Under the pieces are notes generated by a model that had not been told where the DNA came from, ran no database searches, and saw only the letters and a program-made list of their open reading frames with translations. Shown here in pieces: positions 43,231 through 51,901 of a DNA stretch of 64,000 bases. The first letter of the stretch is position 1; every line of letters begins with the position of its first letter. The translations under genes and the position numbers were made by a program. Location: contig NZ_SMGP01000001.1 in the NCBI RefSeq assembly GCF_004339745.1, positions 4,340,001 to 4,404,000 of the forward strand, written 5' to 3'. This DNA comes from Paraburkholderia sp. BL9I2N2. GTDB lineage: Bacteria > Pseudomonadota > Gammaproteobacteria > Burkholderiales > Burkholderiaceae.

Positions 43231-43796
43231 CGGTAAACCTGTAAACAGAAAGACCGTGGCTGGACGAGAGCCGGTCGGCGGGTCTCGAGCGCTCCTAAAC
43301 CCGTGCAGAACATCCGCGGCGATGTCCCGAAAAGCACATCTGCCGCGTTCAAACTAGCCGGTAGCACGGCCGGATTCGCAGCCAAAACGGTCGGTTTTTC
43401 CTCATGTCGGCGAGATACCGTACGTTTTTACCGTTTTGCCAGCATGTTCGCGCCTTTTCGGTCGAGGCTGAAAAAGCTATGGCACAATCGCCGTTCTTTT
43501 CCGCGTCGTGCCTTGTCTTTACAGCGGCACACGCAGCAAACGGAACGGTGCCGCTCAATCAGAATCTGATTCAAAGTCGACGGCGTTCTTTCACCGTGCC
43601 GGTTGCTACGGCCGCACCCCGAATGCGCCAGCTTCCTTGCTGTTGCCGCGCATTCAGATCATTCCGATCGTTGAAAACTCGCAACGCTGGCCACGCGAAG
43701 CGATCGCGACAGTGAGCGCGTCATGTGCCCACTCGCTCGCCGGTGTTTGCGCCGGTTCGTGTCGTCTGCCGTTGCTGCAAAGGAGAACCCATCACG

Positions 43797-45002
43797 ATGA
43801 ATTCGGCGTTTTCATTTTTTCCAGCCTGGCCGCTTTCACCCGACGCCATTTTTTGGGCTGGTCTCGCATTGCTCGCCGCCGGTCTGTGCGGTGAGCTTTG
43901 CTATCGCGCGTGGCGTTTACCGCGCATTTCCGGGTATGCGGTCATTGGTCTGATTGCCGGCGCGGCCGGTTCGGGCGTGATCGATGCGGATTCCGCGAGC
44001 GCCGCGCGGCCGCTGCTCGATGTCGCGCTCGGTTTGCTGTTGTTCGAACTCGGCAGCCGGCTCGATTTGCGCTGGATCCGTCGCAATCCCTGGCTGATTC
44101 TGTCGAGCGTCGCCGAAGCCACGCTGACATTCGCGCTCGTATTGCCGGTTTTGCTGTTCCTGAACGTGCCGCTGATGGTGGCAACGGTGCTCGCCGCGAT
44201 CGCCATGGCGACATCGCCGGCCATGGTGATTCAGCTGAAAACAGAATTGCGTGCGGAAGGCCAGGTCACCCAGCGTTTGTTGACCTTGACCGCGCTGAAC
44301 AGCATGTATGCTGTGGTGATCGAAAAGCTCGTGTCGAGCTGGCTGCATCAGGAAATTTACGGCAACGTATTTGCGACCATCCTGCAGCCGCTTTATCTGC
44401 TGGTCGGCTCGCTCGTGCTCGCGTATCTGCTCGCGCGCACCTGCACGTTCTTCTATCGACGTTTGAACATGCAGGACGAGCACTCGTTCGTCGCGCTGTT
44501 CGGTCTTGTGCTGCTGGCCATTGCGGTCGCGCATCTGTTCAAGCTGTCGACCATTCTTGCGTTGCTGGCCGCCGGCATCATTGTGAAGAATCATGAGGCG
44601 CGTCCGCAGTTGTGGCCGGAGCATTTCGGCACGGCCGGCTGGTTGCTGACGGTGATTTTGTTCGTGCTGACGCTGACTTCGTTTGAATGGAAAGACATCG
44701 CGCTTGGCGGCGTCGCGGCACTGGGTCTGATTGTTGCGCGCCTGGTGGCTAAGCTGGTCGGCGTGCTGGCGTTCGCCAAGCCGAGCGGCTTGAACTGGAA
44801 GCAGGGGATGGCGCTCGGTCTGTCGTTATCGCCGATGTCGGCGCTTGCGTATCTGCTGGTCGACGACACCTACAACCTGTATCCGAACTTCGATCCGCAA
44901 CTGCGGGCTATCGTGATGTGTTCCATTTTCGTGCTGCAGATTCTCGGGCCGTGGCTCGTCTATCGCAGCCTGGCGCTGGTGGCTGAACGGCGTGAAGTGT
45001 AA
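43797..45002 (+). CDS. Cation:proton antiporter, CPA2 family
   Basis: A 401-residue integral membrane protein with about eleven or twelve hydrophobic helices. It belongs to the Na+/H+ and K+/H+ exchanger group (KefB/YbaL-like): ISGYAVIGLIAGAAGSGVID, LLLFELGSRLDLRWIRRNPW and VAHLFKLSTILALLAAGIIV. There is no C-terminal TrkA-N domain, so the K+-specific regulation of full KefB is missing. AAAGGAG precedes the ATG at 43797. It lies between the two DnaA-box modules, followed 127 bp later by ybdK. The ion is not certain. Confidence 0.9.
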   Translation: MNSAFSFFPAWPLSPDAIFWAGLALLAAGLCGELCYRAWRLPRISGYAVIGLIAGAAGSGVIDADSASAARPLLDVALGLLLFELGSRLDLRWIRRNPWLILSSVAEATLTFALVLPVLLFLNVPLMVATVLAAIAMATSPAMVIQLKTELRAEGQVTQRLLTLTALNSMYAVVIEKLVSSWLHQEIYGNVFATILQPLYLLVGSLVLAYLLARTCTFFYRRLNMQDEHSFVALFGLVLLAIAVAHLFKLSTILALLAAGIIVKNHEARPQLWPEHFGTAGWLLTVILFVLTLTSFEWKDIALGGVAALGLIVARLVAKLVGVLAFAKPSGLNWKQGMALGLSLSPMSALAYLLVDDTYNLYPNFDPQLRAIVMCSIFVLQILGPWLVYRSLALVAERREV

Positions 45003-45129
45003 GCGCAAGTCAATGAGCGCGCTGCGCTACTCAAGGCGCGATGTTTGACACGCTTTATCCAACTTATATTTGATTCAAAAACGGCCGGGTATGTGGCTCA
45101 CACCCGGCCGACCTGACTCAGGGGACGCC

Positions 45130-46245
45130 ATGTCACTCGAACCCTTCATCGATTCGAAACCGTTTACATTCGGTGTCGAACTCGAGATGCAGATCGTCAA
45201 TACGCACGACTATGATCTGACCAAAGCCGGCTCGGATCTGATGCGCCTCATCAAGGACGAAAAGATCCCCGGCAACATCACGCCGGAAATCACCGAAAGC
45301 ATGATCGAGTTGTCGACGGGCATCTGCACGACGCATGAGCAGGCCGTCACCGACTTGCGCAAGATTCGCGACACGCTGGTGTCCGCGGCCGACCGTCTGA
45401 ACGTCGGCTTGTGCGGCGGCGGCACGCATGCGTTCCAGCAATGGAGCGAGCGGCAGATCGTCGATACGCCACGTTTTCAGTACATCTCCGAGTTGTACGG
45501 CTATCTTGCCAAGCAATTCACCGTGTTCGGCCAGCACGTGCACATCGGCTGCCCGGATCCGAACAGCGCGCTCTATCTGCTGCATTCGTTGTCACGCTTC
45601 ATTCCGCATTTCATCGCGTTGTCCGCATCGTCGCCGTTCGTGCAGGGTGTCGATACCGGTTTTCATTCGGCACGACTGAATTCCGTGTTCGCGTTCCCGC
45701 TGTCGGGCCGCGCGCCGTTCGTGCTGACGTGGGACAGCTTCGAGGAATATTTCTCGAAGATGGTCCACACCGGCGTCGTCAACAGCATGAAAGATTTCTA
45801 CTGGGACATCCGGCCGAAGCCGGGTTTCGGCACGATCGAAGTTCGTGTGATGGATACGCCGTTGTCGGTCGATCGCGCGGCGGCGATTGCCTGCTATATC
45901 CAGACGCTTGCCCGGCATCTGCTACTCGACAAACCGATCACGCCGCAGGAAGACGATTACCTCGTCTATACGTTCAATCGTTTCGAAGCGTGCCGCTTTG
46001 GTCTTGCCGGCACCTGCATCAATCCGCAGACGGGTGAGCGCAAGACGATTTCCGAAGACATCCTCGAAACGCTGGATCTGATCGCTCCGCACGCCGAAGC
46101 GTTGGGTTCGGGTAATGCGCTTGCTGAAATCGGCGCGATCGCTCGCGGTCAGGTCAATGATGCAACCTGGTTACGCGGTGTGGTCGAACGGGAAAAGTCT
46201 CTGCATGAAGCGGTCAGGCAACAGTGTTTGCAGTGGCGGGCGTAG
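45130..46245 (+). CDS. ybdK: YbdK family carboxylate-amine ligase (GCS2 type)
   Basis: A 371-residue member of the glutamate-cysteine ligase type 2 family. It has FTFGVELEMQIVNTHDYDLT at the start, EITESMIELSTGICTTHEQA, GGGTHAFQQWSERQIVDTPR and FGQHVHIGCPDP. Members are ATP-dependent carboxylate-amine ligases with weak glutamate-cysteine ligase activity. As gshA is present at 18540, this is more likely a side enzyme of unknown substrate. ATG 45130 has CAGGGGAC upstream and starts the family pattern. A clear terminator follows. Confidence 0.92.
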   Translation: MSLEPFIDSKPFTFGVELEMQIVNTHDYDLTKAGSDLMRLIKDEKIPGNITPEITESMIELSTGICTTHEQAVTDLRKIRDTLVSAADRLNVGLCGGGTHAFQQWSERQIVDTPRFQYISELYGYLAKQFTVFGQHVHIGCPDPNSALYLLHSLSRFIPHFIALSASSPFVQGVDTGFHSARLNSVFAFPLSGRAPFVLTWDSFEEYFSKMVHTGVVNSMKDFYWDIRPKPGFGTIEVRVMDTPLSVDRAAAIACYIQTLARHLLLDKPITPQEDDYLVYTFNRFEACRFGLAGTCINPQTGERKTISEDILETLDLIAPHAEALGSGNALAEIGAIARGQVNDATWLRGVVEREKSLHEAVRQQCLQWRA

Positions 46246-46280
46246 GCAAAGACAGGATTGCTTACGTCAAATCGTAAGGA

Positions 46281-46304
46281 AACCCGCCTCGAGCGGGTTT
46301 TTTT
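46281..46304 (+). terminator. Terminator of ybdK
   Basis: AACCCGC (46281-46287) pairs with GCGGGTT (46293-46299) around CTCGA, followed by a seven-T run. A smaller hairpin CTTACG/CGTAAG lies just before at 46261-46278. Confidence 0.88.
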
Positions 46305-46350
46305 CAGTAAATTAATTTTCCAGCTCGGCGTGCCTTTGGTTTTTATAGAG

Positions 46351-46405
46351 TTAACGTATACAAACGTAGTAGTAGTTAACAAGCATTGCATCTGCCTGTG
46401 GACAA
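46351..46405 (-). other. Putative origin module 2, inverted
   Basis: On the minus strand: DnaA box TTGTCCACA (46397-46405), 13-nt spacer, CTTGTTAACTA, then CTACTACTACG (complement of TAGTAGTAG at 46367-46375), then an AT-rich stretch down to about 46310. The spacer length and the 11-bp CTTGTTAACTA are identical to module 1 at 43182, which points toward it. Between lie only the antiporter and ybdK genes. Confidence 0.6.
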
Positions 46406-46565
46406 CTGAATAATTCCCTGCAAAGTCAATGCGCTGCGTAAACCATAACTGAGCTGATCGAAGGCGCATCGGCGCCGGTATACGAGGACAACTTTGGGAC
46501 GGGTAGAGCGGGCCTGGGTGCTTATCAAGAATCAGCGCACAAGCTATCCCTAAGTTTTCCCATGG

Positions 46566-46590
46566 TTATCCACAGCTTGTGTTGGATAAG
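46566..46590. promoter_or_regulatory. DnaA boxes downstream of module 2
   Basis: A perfect TTATCCACA (46566-46574) and a degenerate TTGGATAAG (46582-46590) in a GC-poor stretch. The 538-bp gap 46246-46783 also holds a perfect 12-bp palindrome GCCTTGCAAGGC at 46639-46650 and no gene. Confidence 0.5.
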
Positions 46591-46783
46591 TTAGCTGTAC
46601 GATTCGCCGCTCTCGCATAGAATGTCGTTTTCGCTGCTTTGCCTTGCAAGGCGGTAAATTTTTGAGATAGTAGAAAACCGTCTTGTCGCAGTTGGGCAAG
46701 GCTACCCCACACAGGCTACGGGCGCGGTCGGCAAGCAGTTCGCCGGCATCGTACGAAAGCTGTAAATAAACCAATCGAAGATT

Positions 46784-47422
46784 ATGAGCGAAGGCGTATA
46801 CGGAGAACAGGCGACCGGGCGGGTGACCCACAGCCTATTGCGATTGAGCACGGCAATGCGGAGCCAGGCTTGGGAATGGGCGGAGGGCGCTGGCCTGACA
46901 CCAACTCAAGGCGAAATTCTGGTCTTGCTGATGCAGCGCAAAGGCCCGATGCGTCTCGGCGAAATTGCCCGTGAAACGGCGCTCACCGCCGCGACGACCA
47001 GTGATGCAGTCAGCACGCTCGAAACCAAAGGGCTGGTCGAAAAGCGCCGTGCCCTCGACGACGGCCGCGCCCTCGCGGTTCGCCTGACGGCGCGTGGCCG
47101 TACGGCGGCGAAGCGCGCCGCGCAATGGCCGGACTTCCTGGCCAAGGCGGTCGGCACGCTGCGTGACGACGAGCAGGCGGTGTTCTATCGCACGCTGCTC
47201 AAGACCGTGCATCAGCTGGAAGCGCAGGGCACGATTCCGCCGCACCGCATGTGCCTGAGCTGCACGCACTTCGAGCCGAGCAAGAACCCGAAGAAGACGC
47301 CGCATCATTGCGCGTTGCTCGATCTGAATATGTCGGATACGGATCTGCGCCTCGATTGCTCGGTGTACGAGACGGCCGACGTCGCCACCCAGAAGAAGAC
47401 CTGGAAGATCTTCGCCCAATAA
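46784..47422 (+). CDS. MarR family regulator with a C-terminal Cys-rich tail
   Basis: A 212-residue protein. Residues 15-145 are a MarR winged helix (LTPTQGEILVLLMQRKGPMR, LGEIARETALTAATTSDAVS, KGLVEKRRALDDGRALAVRL). A tail of about 55 residues then follows with MCLSCTHFEPSKNPKKTPHH, a further Cys (HCALLD) and DCSVYE. The C-x2-C, HC and C spacing suggests a zinc or iron-sulfur site that could sense metal or redox state. The ATG is at 46784 with only a weak ribosome site. Its target is unknown. The tail is not part of ordinary MarR proteins. Confidence 0.88.
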   Translation: MSEGVYGEQATGRVTHSLLRLSTAMRSQAWEWAEGAGLTPTQGEILVLLMQRKGPMRLGEIARETALTAATTSDAVSTLETKGLVEKRRALDDGRALAVRLTARGRTAAKRAAQWPDFLAKAVGTLRDDEQAVFYRTLLKTVHQLEAQGTIPPHRMCLSCTHFEPSKNPKKTPHHCALLDLNMSDTDLRLDCSVYETADVATQKKTWKIFAQ

Positions 47423-47549
47423 GGCGGCTTCTTCCGGGACAATCCGCTACACTGCCAAGCCGGCTTCGGCAGGCGGCCTATGCCGCCTGTCAGCCGACTG
47501 GTGCCGCGTGGCGGCAAGTCTTTAGTCAACCTGAAGGTGGGGCAGGCCG

Positions 47550-48263
47550 ATGAATCGCGAAGTTCTGGCCATTCGCCACGTGCACTTCGAGGATCTGGGC
47601 AGTCTCGAGCTGGTGCTCGGCGAGCGCGGGCGCCCGGTCCGTTATCTCGATGTCGGCTTTGCTCGCATCGAGGCGCCGAACCCGGTCGCCGCATCGCTGA
47701 TGGTGGTGCTGGGCGGCCCGATCAGCGCAACCGACGACGCGCTTTACCCGACGCTCGTGCCGCTGCTGTCCATGATCGAGAAACGCATCGCGGCCGGTTT
47801 GCCGACGCTCGGCATCTGCCTCGGCGCTCAATTGATCGCGCGTGCCCTTGGCGCCCGTGTCTATCCCGCAGGCCATACCGAACTCGGCTGGACACCGCTC
47901 ACGCTGACCGACGCCGGCCGCGCTTCGCCCGTCCGTCATCTGGATGGCGCGCAGACCTCCATGCTGCATTGGCATGGCGATACCTTCGATCTTCCCGACA
48001 ACGCAACGCGTCTTGCGTCGACGCCGGCCTGCGAAAACCAGGCGTTCGCCTGGGGCAATCATGTGCTGGGTCTGCAGTGTCATCCGGAGATTCGTACCGA
48101 TCGCTTCGAGCCCTGGCTGATCGGTAACGCCGGTGAGCTGGTCGGCCACGGCATCGACGCGCGCCAGTTGCGGGCCGAGACCGCCAAGTTCGGTCCCGCG
48201 CTCGAAGCCGCCGCGTGCCGCATGTTTGGCGAGTGGCTCGACCAGGTCGAGGCGAAACCCTGA
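47550..48263 (+). CDS. Class I glutamine amidotransferase-like protein
   Basis: A 237-residue stand-alone GATase domain. The nucleophile Cys lies in LGICLGAQLIARALG, the catalytic His and Glu in LQCHPEIRTDRFEPW, and the oxyanion strand in VVLGGPISATDDALYP. This group includes GMP-synthase-like and YfeJ-like proteins acting on glutamine or gamma-glutamyl compounds. No synthetase partner is next to it, so the substrate is open. It stands between the MarR gene and an old yellow enzyme gene on the same strand. Confidence 0.9.
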   Translation: MNREVLAIRHVHFEDLGSLELVLGERGRPVRYLDVGFARIEAPNPVAASLMVVLGGPISATDDALYPTLVPLLSMIEKRIAAGLPTLGICLGAQLIARALGARVYPAGHTELGWTPLTLTDAGRASPVRHLDGAQTSMLHWHGDTFDLPDNATRLASTPACENQAFAWGNHVLGLQCHPEIRTDRFEPWLIGNAGELVGHGIDARQLRAETAKFGPALEAAACRMFGEWLDQVEAKP

Positions 48264-48343
48264 AATCCTAAGTCCGCGGGCCAGCACTAAATCACTTGCG
48301 GTGCTATGCTCGATCGCTCTCGGGTTTCTACTGGGCGTAATCC

Positions 48344-49456
48344 ATGAGCGCGCTTTTTTCTCCGCTCACGCTGCGTAGCGTGACGCTTCCCAATCGTATC
48401 GTCGTGTCCCCGATGTGCCAGTATTCCGCCGACCGTGGCGAGGCAACGGCGTGGCACATGATCCATCTTGGCAGCATGGCGTTATCCGGTGCCGGCATGC
48501 TCTGTATCGAAGCGACCTCGGTCGAGCCGGACGGCCGCATTACACCCGGCGATCTCGGTTTGTGGGACGACGTCACCGAAGCCGCGCTCGTGCCCGTGCT
48601 GGCCGCGATCCGCAAGCATTCGCACATCAAGGTCACGATGCAGTTGTCGCACGCCGGGCGCAAGGCGTCGAGTCACGCGCCGTGGGAAGGCGGTCAGCTG
48701 ATTCCGGTATCGCAAGGTGGATGGCTGCCGCACGCGCCGTCCGCGTTGCCGCACAAGGCCGGCGAAGAGCCGCCGCTGGCGCTCGACACGCCTGGGCTGA
48801 ACCGCATCCGCGAAGCCTTCGCCGCCTCGGCGCGCCGCGCCGCGCGGCTCGGCGTCGACGCACTGGAAGTCCACGCGGCGCACGGCTATCTGCTGCACCA
48901 GTTCCTCTCGCCGATCGCCAATCAGCGCGACGACGACTACGGCGGTTCGCTTGAAAACCGCATGCGCTTTCCGCTTGAAATCTTCGATATCGTGCGCGCT
49001 GCATTTCCCGCCGACAAACCGGTCGGCGCGCGCGTCTCCGCAACTGACTGGGTCGAAGGCGGCTGGACGCTCGAGGACACGATCGCGTTCGCGCAGGAAC
49101 TGAAAAAGCGCGGCTGCGACTGGATCGACGTATCGTCCGGCGGTGTTTCGCCGTTGCAGAGGATTCCGCTTGAACCGGGTTATCAGATTCCCTTTGCCAA
49201 GGCGGTCAAGGAAGCCACCGACCTCACGACCATCGGCGTAGGCTTGATCACCGACCCGTTGCATGCCGAACAACTGATCGAAGACGGCGACGCCGATCTG
49301 ATCGCCCTGGCGCGCGCGTTACTGTACAACCCGCGTTGGCCGTGGCACGCTGCGGCACAACTCGGCGCGACGGTCGAAGCGCCGCCGCAGTACTGGCGTT
49401 CGCAACCGCGCGAGCAAAAGGCACTGTTCGGCGACATTTCGTTCGGACAACGGTGA
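48344..49456 (+). CDS. NADH:flavin oxidoreductase, old yellow enzyme (YqjM-like)
   Basis: A 370-residue FMN-dependent ene-reductase with a TIM barrel. SPMCQYSADRGEATAWHMIH carries the Cys typical of thermophilic-like OYE (YqjM group). QLSHAGRKASSHAPWEGG has the His pair region, and LEVHAAHGYLLHQFLSPIAN the substrate/FMN loop. It reduces activated C=C bonds such as enones or nitroolefins with NAD(P)H. The 80-bp gap to the amidotransferase gene would permit one transcript. The physiological substrate is unknown. Confidence 0.93.
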   Translation: MSALFSPLTLRSVTLPNRIVVSPMCQYSADRGEATAWHMIHLGSMALSGAGMLCIEATSVEPDGRITPGDLGLWDDVTEAALVPVLAAIRKHSHIKVTMQLSHAGRKASSHAPWEGGQLIPVSQGGWLPHAPSALPHKAGEEPPLALDTPGLNRIREAFAASARRAARLGVDALEVHAAHGYLLHQFLSPIANQRDDDYGGSLENRMRFPLEIFDIVRAAFPADKPVGARVSATDWVEGGWTLEDTIAFAQELKKRGCDWIDVSSGGVSPLQRIPLEPGYQIPFAKAVKEATDLTTIGVGLITDPLHAEQLIEDGDADLIALARALLYNPRWPWHAAAQLGATVEAPPQYWRSQPREQKALFGDISFGQR

Positions 49457-49675
49457 AGTTGGCAACCCGTCATACGTGCGCGTCTTTTTGACGGTTGAAC
49501 GAAGCCGTATTCAGCGTGTAGGATGCCGGTTGTGGCGCGCGAGCGTCGCAAGTCCGACGCGGCGCTCGCAAGGCGCCGCGTTTGCTATCCGCGTCAGAAA
49601 AAAGCAGCGCGTCAGACGCGGGCATTTCTGACGGCTGCCGAACTTCACCCCCAGTTCTTCACAAGGATTCATTCA

Positions 49676-50200
49676 ATGAGTTCACGCAGGATCGCCGTGC
49701 GCCGTTCGGGTGTGCACGGCAAAGGCGTGTTTGCCCTCGAACCGATTGCGGCCGGCGAGCGCCTAATCGAATACAAGGGCGAGCGGATCTCTTGGAAAGA
49801 AGCGTTGCGCCGTCATCCGCACAATCCGGCCGAACCGAATCACACGTTCTATTTTGCACTCGATAGCGGCAAGGTCATTGACGGTAAAGTGAACGGCAAT
49901 AGCGCGCGCTGGATCAATCATTCCTGCGCGCCGAACTGCGAAGCCGAAGAAATCGACGGTCACGTGTACGTGCATGCGTTGCGCGATATCGCTGAAGGCG
50001 AGGAAGTCTTTTACGACTACGGCCTCGTGATCGACGCGCGTCAGACCAAGAAGCTCAAGAAGGAATATGAATGCCGTTGCGGCGCGCGTAAGTGCCGCGG
50101 CACGATGCTGGCGCCGCCCGAGAAGGAGAAGGGCGACGGCAAGTCCGAGAAGTCGGCCAAGAAGGCCAAAACGTCGGCGAAGAAAGCGAAGATGAAATGA
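49676..50200 (+). CDS. SET domain lysine methyltransferase-like protein
   Basis: A 174-residue protein with a complete SET domain (residues 5-125): VRRSGVHGKGVFALEPIAAG, the cofactor/active motif NSARWINHSCAPNCEAEEID, and GEEVFYDYGL. A post-SET Cys cluster follows, CRCGARKCRG, which with a Cys of the SET core can bind zinc. The last 30 residues are a Lys/Ala/Ser tail (KSAKKAKTSAKKAKMK) like those of histone H1 or HU. The ATG at 49676 has ACAAGGA upstream. Known bacterial SET proteins methylate protein lysines; the target here is unknown. It is a single gene. Confidence 0.9.
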   Translation: MSSRRIAVRRSGVHGKGVFALEPIAAGERLIEYKGERISWKEALRRHPHNPAEPNHTFYFALDSGKVIDGKVNGNSARWINHSCAPNCEAEEIDGHVYVHALRDIAEGEEVFYDYGLVIDARQTKKLKKEYECRCGARKCRGTMLAPPEKEKGDGKSEKSAKKAKTSAKKAKMK

Positions 50201-50205
50201 AATCC

Positions 50206-50247
50206 GGGCTGCCTGAGTCGATCATGTGTGTGATCGCCAGGCAGCCC
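50206..50247. terminator. Bidirectional hairpin between SET gene and sensor kinase
   Basis: GGGCTGCCTG (50206-50215) pairs with CAGGCAGCCC (50238-50247), with an inner CGATCA/TGATCG stem. It lies between converging genes; no long U run is seen. Confidence 0.65.
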
Positions 50248-50264
50248 GTCGAGCATCTGAACCG

Positions 50265-51767
50265 TTAGCTATCCACCGGCGCCGAGTGCGCCGATTTTTT
50301 TGCCGGCCGCCGTGGTTCGGGTTCCACGATGCTCTGCACGCTGATCGGCACGAGCGGAATGCGCACGATGAAACGTGCGCCGCCTTCCGGTGCGTCCTCG
50401 TAATGCACGCTGCCGTGATGCAGCACCATGATGTCGTGGACGATCGCGAGGCCGAGACCGGCGCCGCCATCCACGCCGGCGTCGCTCTGACCGTCCCCGC
50501 GGAAGAACCGTTTGAAGAGATCGGCTTGCTGGTTGCGCGGCACGCCCGGCCCGTTGTCTTCGACGATGATCTCCGCCATGCGCAGTTCGTCGATGACCGT
50601 TTGCGACACCGTCACCGTGATGCGGCCGCCATCGAAACGCGACGGCGGCACGTACTTGAGTGCGTTATCCAGCAGATTGGCGATCACTTCGTGCAGCAGC
50701 ACGGGATTGCCGCGCGCCATCAACGGATGGCCGTTGCTGGGGTCGTCCAGACGCTGGAAGCCCAGGTCGACGTGGAACGTCAGCGCACGCGGCACCCATT
50801 CGGCGCCCGTATCGAACGCGAGCGCGGCCATGTCCACGTTGACGAAGCGAGCCGCCTGTTCGCCCGGCTCGGCCCGCGCGAGCGAGAGCAGTTGATTCGA
50901 CAGCCGCACTGCGCGGTCAGCTGCGGCGCGCAGTTCACGCACAGCGGTTAGCGTTTGCTGCGGGTCGCGCGCGATGGCCGCCTGCTCGGCATGCAGCTTG
51001 ACGGCGGTGAGCGGCGTGCGCAGTTGATGCGCGGCGTCGGCAATGAATTTGCGCTGGCCGTCGAGTGCCGTTTTCAGGCGACCGAGTAGCGCGTTCAACG
51101 CGCCGGTCAGCGGGCGAATTTCGACCGGCACATAGGTTTCGTCGACCGGTTCCAGCGACGTGTGCGTTTGCCGGTTCAGCGAGTCCGCGAGATCGGTGAG
51201 CGGATTGAGCTGCTGATTGACCACCCGCCACACGATCACCCAGCCCGCCAGCAGCAGCAGCAACAGCGGCATCATGATCGCGACCAGAAACTCGGCGGCG
51301 ATGCGAAACCGGTGATGCACCGGCTGACCGACTTCGACGACGATCGGATTGCCCGTCGGCTGATCGACCCGCACCTGCGCCACCCGCACCGTCACGCCTT
51401 GATGCTGCGTTTCGAATACGTACGCGTAATGCATGCGCCGCACGCTCGTGCCTTGCAGCGGGAGATTGTGATCGCCGGCGATTTCCGTTTCGCCGGTGCT
51501 GATCCGGTAGACGAGGTGCTCGACCGGGTCCGAAAACATGGCCTGCGCGAGCGGCGGCACCGTGATGCGCGCATTCGGGCCGGCAATCTGGATCTGTTTG
51601 GAGATCGCGGTGGCGAGATCGGCGAGCGAACGGTCGACCACGTGCTGCGTGTACTGCCAAGCTAGCCAGTAAGCGATCAGGCCGCTCATGAGCGCGAGCA
51701 GCGAAAGGGGAGCAGCGAGGCGCCGCAGCAGCGTGCGGCGCAGACTATTGGCGGCCGGCTGGGGCAT
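50265..51767 (-). CDS. Sensor histidine kinase, TctE-like
   Basis: A 500-residue membrane sensor. Two helices (LLALMSGLIAYWLAWQY near 20 and AIMMPLLLLLLAGWVIVWRV near 165) frame a periplasmic domain of about 120 residues. The HAMP-like linker leads to the H box ADAAHQLRTPLTAVKLHAEQ and the ATPase domain with NLLDNALKY (N box), VEDNGPGVP (G1) and GAGLGLAIV. ATG 51767 (MPQPAANSLRR) is chosen. It phosphorylates the response regulator encoded 135 bp upstream. The TctE family often senses tricarboxylates; no transporter gene is near to support that. Confidence 0.93.
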   Translation of the reverse strand: MPQPAANSLRRTLLRRLAAPLSLLALMSGLIAYWLAWQYTQHVVDRSLADLATAISKQIQIAGPNARITVPPLAQAMFSDPVEHLVYRISTGETEIAGDHNLPLQGTSVRRMHYAYVFETQHQGVTVRVAQVRVDQPTGNPIVVEVGQPVHHRFRIAAEFLVAIMMPLLLLLLAGWVIVWRVVNQQLNPLTDLADSLNRQTHTSLEPVDETYVPVEIRPLTGALNALLGRLKTALDGQRKFIADAAHQLRTPLTAVKLHAEQAAIARDPQQTLTAVRELRAAADRAVRLSNQLLSLARAEPGEQAARFVNVDMAALAFDTGAEWVPRALTFHVDLGFQRLDDPSNGHPLMARGNPVLLHEVIANLLDNALKYVPPSRFDGGRITVTVSQTVIDELRMAEIIVEDNGPGVPRNQQADLFKRFFRGDGQSDAGVDGGAGLGLAIVHDIMVLHHGSVHYEDAPEGGARFIVRIPLVPISVQSIVEPEPRRPAKKSAHSAPVDS

Positions 51768-51901
51768 GATCGAACGCGCGGGAAAGTAGCAACGGCGCAA
51801 GCACCGTGAAATTTCGCCGGATGCCGGCGAAATGCGCACCGAGTGCGCGGCGCCGGCCCGGCGCCGTCAGGCCGCAATGCAACGTGCGGCCCTCACGACG
51901 A

